A stretch of DNA of 64,000 nt, from NCBI RefSeq assembly GCF_002115785.1, contig NZ_JFJY01000009.1, forward strand, positions 140,900-204,899. The letters are read 5' to 3'. This stretch comes from Thalassospira sp. MCCC 1A03138. Its GTDB lineage: Bacteria; Pseudomonadota; Alphaproteobacteria; Rhodospirillales; Thalassospiraceae. Below the pieces are notes generated by a model. The model saw nothing but the letters and a program-made list of their open reading frames with translations, searched no databases and was not told where the DNA came from. The number at the start of each line of letters is the position of its first letter. Position 1 is the first letter of the stretch. Both the position numbers and the translations under genes were made by a program. Below are positions 63,957-64,000 of the stretch, piece after piece.

Positions 63957-64000
63957 TGGTGCGCCCGACGATTCGAACCTGTGGCCCCCAGATTAGGAAT
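63957..64000 (-). tRNA. tRNA-Arg (CCU), 3' part, with a 2-nt gap in the T stem
   Basis: On the minus strand the window edge shows the anticodon loop TTCCTAA (anticodon CCU) and its stem half TCTGG, then a variable region, ACAGG-TTCGAAT, and an acceptor end CGGGCGC-A-CCA. The 3' half of the T stem should read CCTGT but reads C--GT, so two bases (CT) are absent and the stem cannot form. The 5' half lies outside the window. It may be a decayed copy, an attachment-site remnant, or a sequence error. Confidence 0.7.

Overview
The window reads as an ordinary, densely coded stretch of an alphaproteobacterial chromosome. A GcrA cell-cycle regulator, a DUF3035/BamF-type lipoprotein, a PhaR-type PHA regulator, NnrU and an endonuclease-type MutL together point to this class, and gene content and base composition fit a marine Rhodospirillales such as Thalassospira. 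The genus is inference. No phage, plasmid, IS element or CRISPR array is visible. About 66 genes are supported, plus one complete tRNA and one damaged partial tRNA.

Layout. 1-2.2 kb: partial methyltransferase, LysR regulator and a divergent cysteine hydrolase. 2.2-9 kb: polyhydroxyalkanoate (PHA) region with phaB, phaA, an Lrp regulator, a nucleoside-recognition (gate) membrane protein, a class III-like synthase pair phaE-phaC, and the divergent regulator phaR. A phaJ-like hydratase lies 28 kb further on. 9-14.3 kb: a small unknown gene, an XRE regulator, a hexapeptide-repeat protein, proB-obg, rpmA-rplU and tRNA-Ser(CGA). 14.3-19 kb: manganese uptake, mntR divergent from mntABCD. 19-22.2 kb: a secreted HExxH protein, a siderophore-interacting flavoprotein behind a Fur-like box, and a GNAT protein. 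22.5-25.8 kb: flagellar stator motA-motB followed by a degenerate receiver fused to pentapeptide repeats. 25.8-37.5 kb: mutL, a pair of M16 peptidases (one active, one not), DUF3035 lipoprotein, lspA, ileS, ribF, and an MFS transporter behind a SoxR/MerR-like operator.

37.5-51.5 kb is mixed: phaJ-like hydratase, methyltransferase, sterol desaturase-family protein, M23 peptidase, a 40-residue membrane protein, an ACT protein, a Nudix protein, a cobalamin-domain relative without its ligand histidine, NnrU, gcrA, cpdB, MFS/AraC pair, GFA protein and EamA transporter. 51.5-56.1 kb: glutarate/lysine catabolism (gcdH, CaiB-type CoA transferase, divergent LysR with a 10-bp dyad operator) plus panE. 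56.1-58.8 kb: a translationally coupled pair of proteins I do not recognise. 59-64 kb: a small aromatic or carbonyl metabolism cluster (homogentisate dioxygenase-like cupin, ABM monooxygenase, two YcaC-like hydrolases, LysR, GFA protein), ending in a tRNA-Arg(CCU) remnant.

The best leads for something undescribed are the pseudo-receiver/pentapeptide protein behind the stator genes, the unknown two-gene operon at 56-59 kb, the HExxH protein and stop-interrupted mini-ORF behind mntD, and the tRNA-Arg with a 2-nt T-stem deletion.
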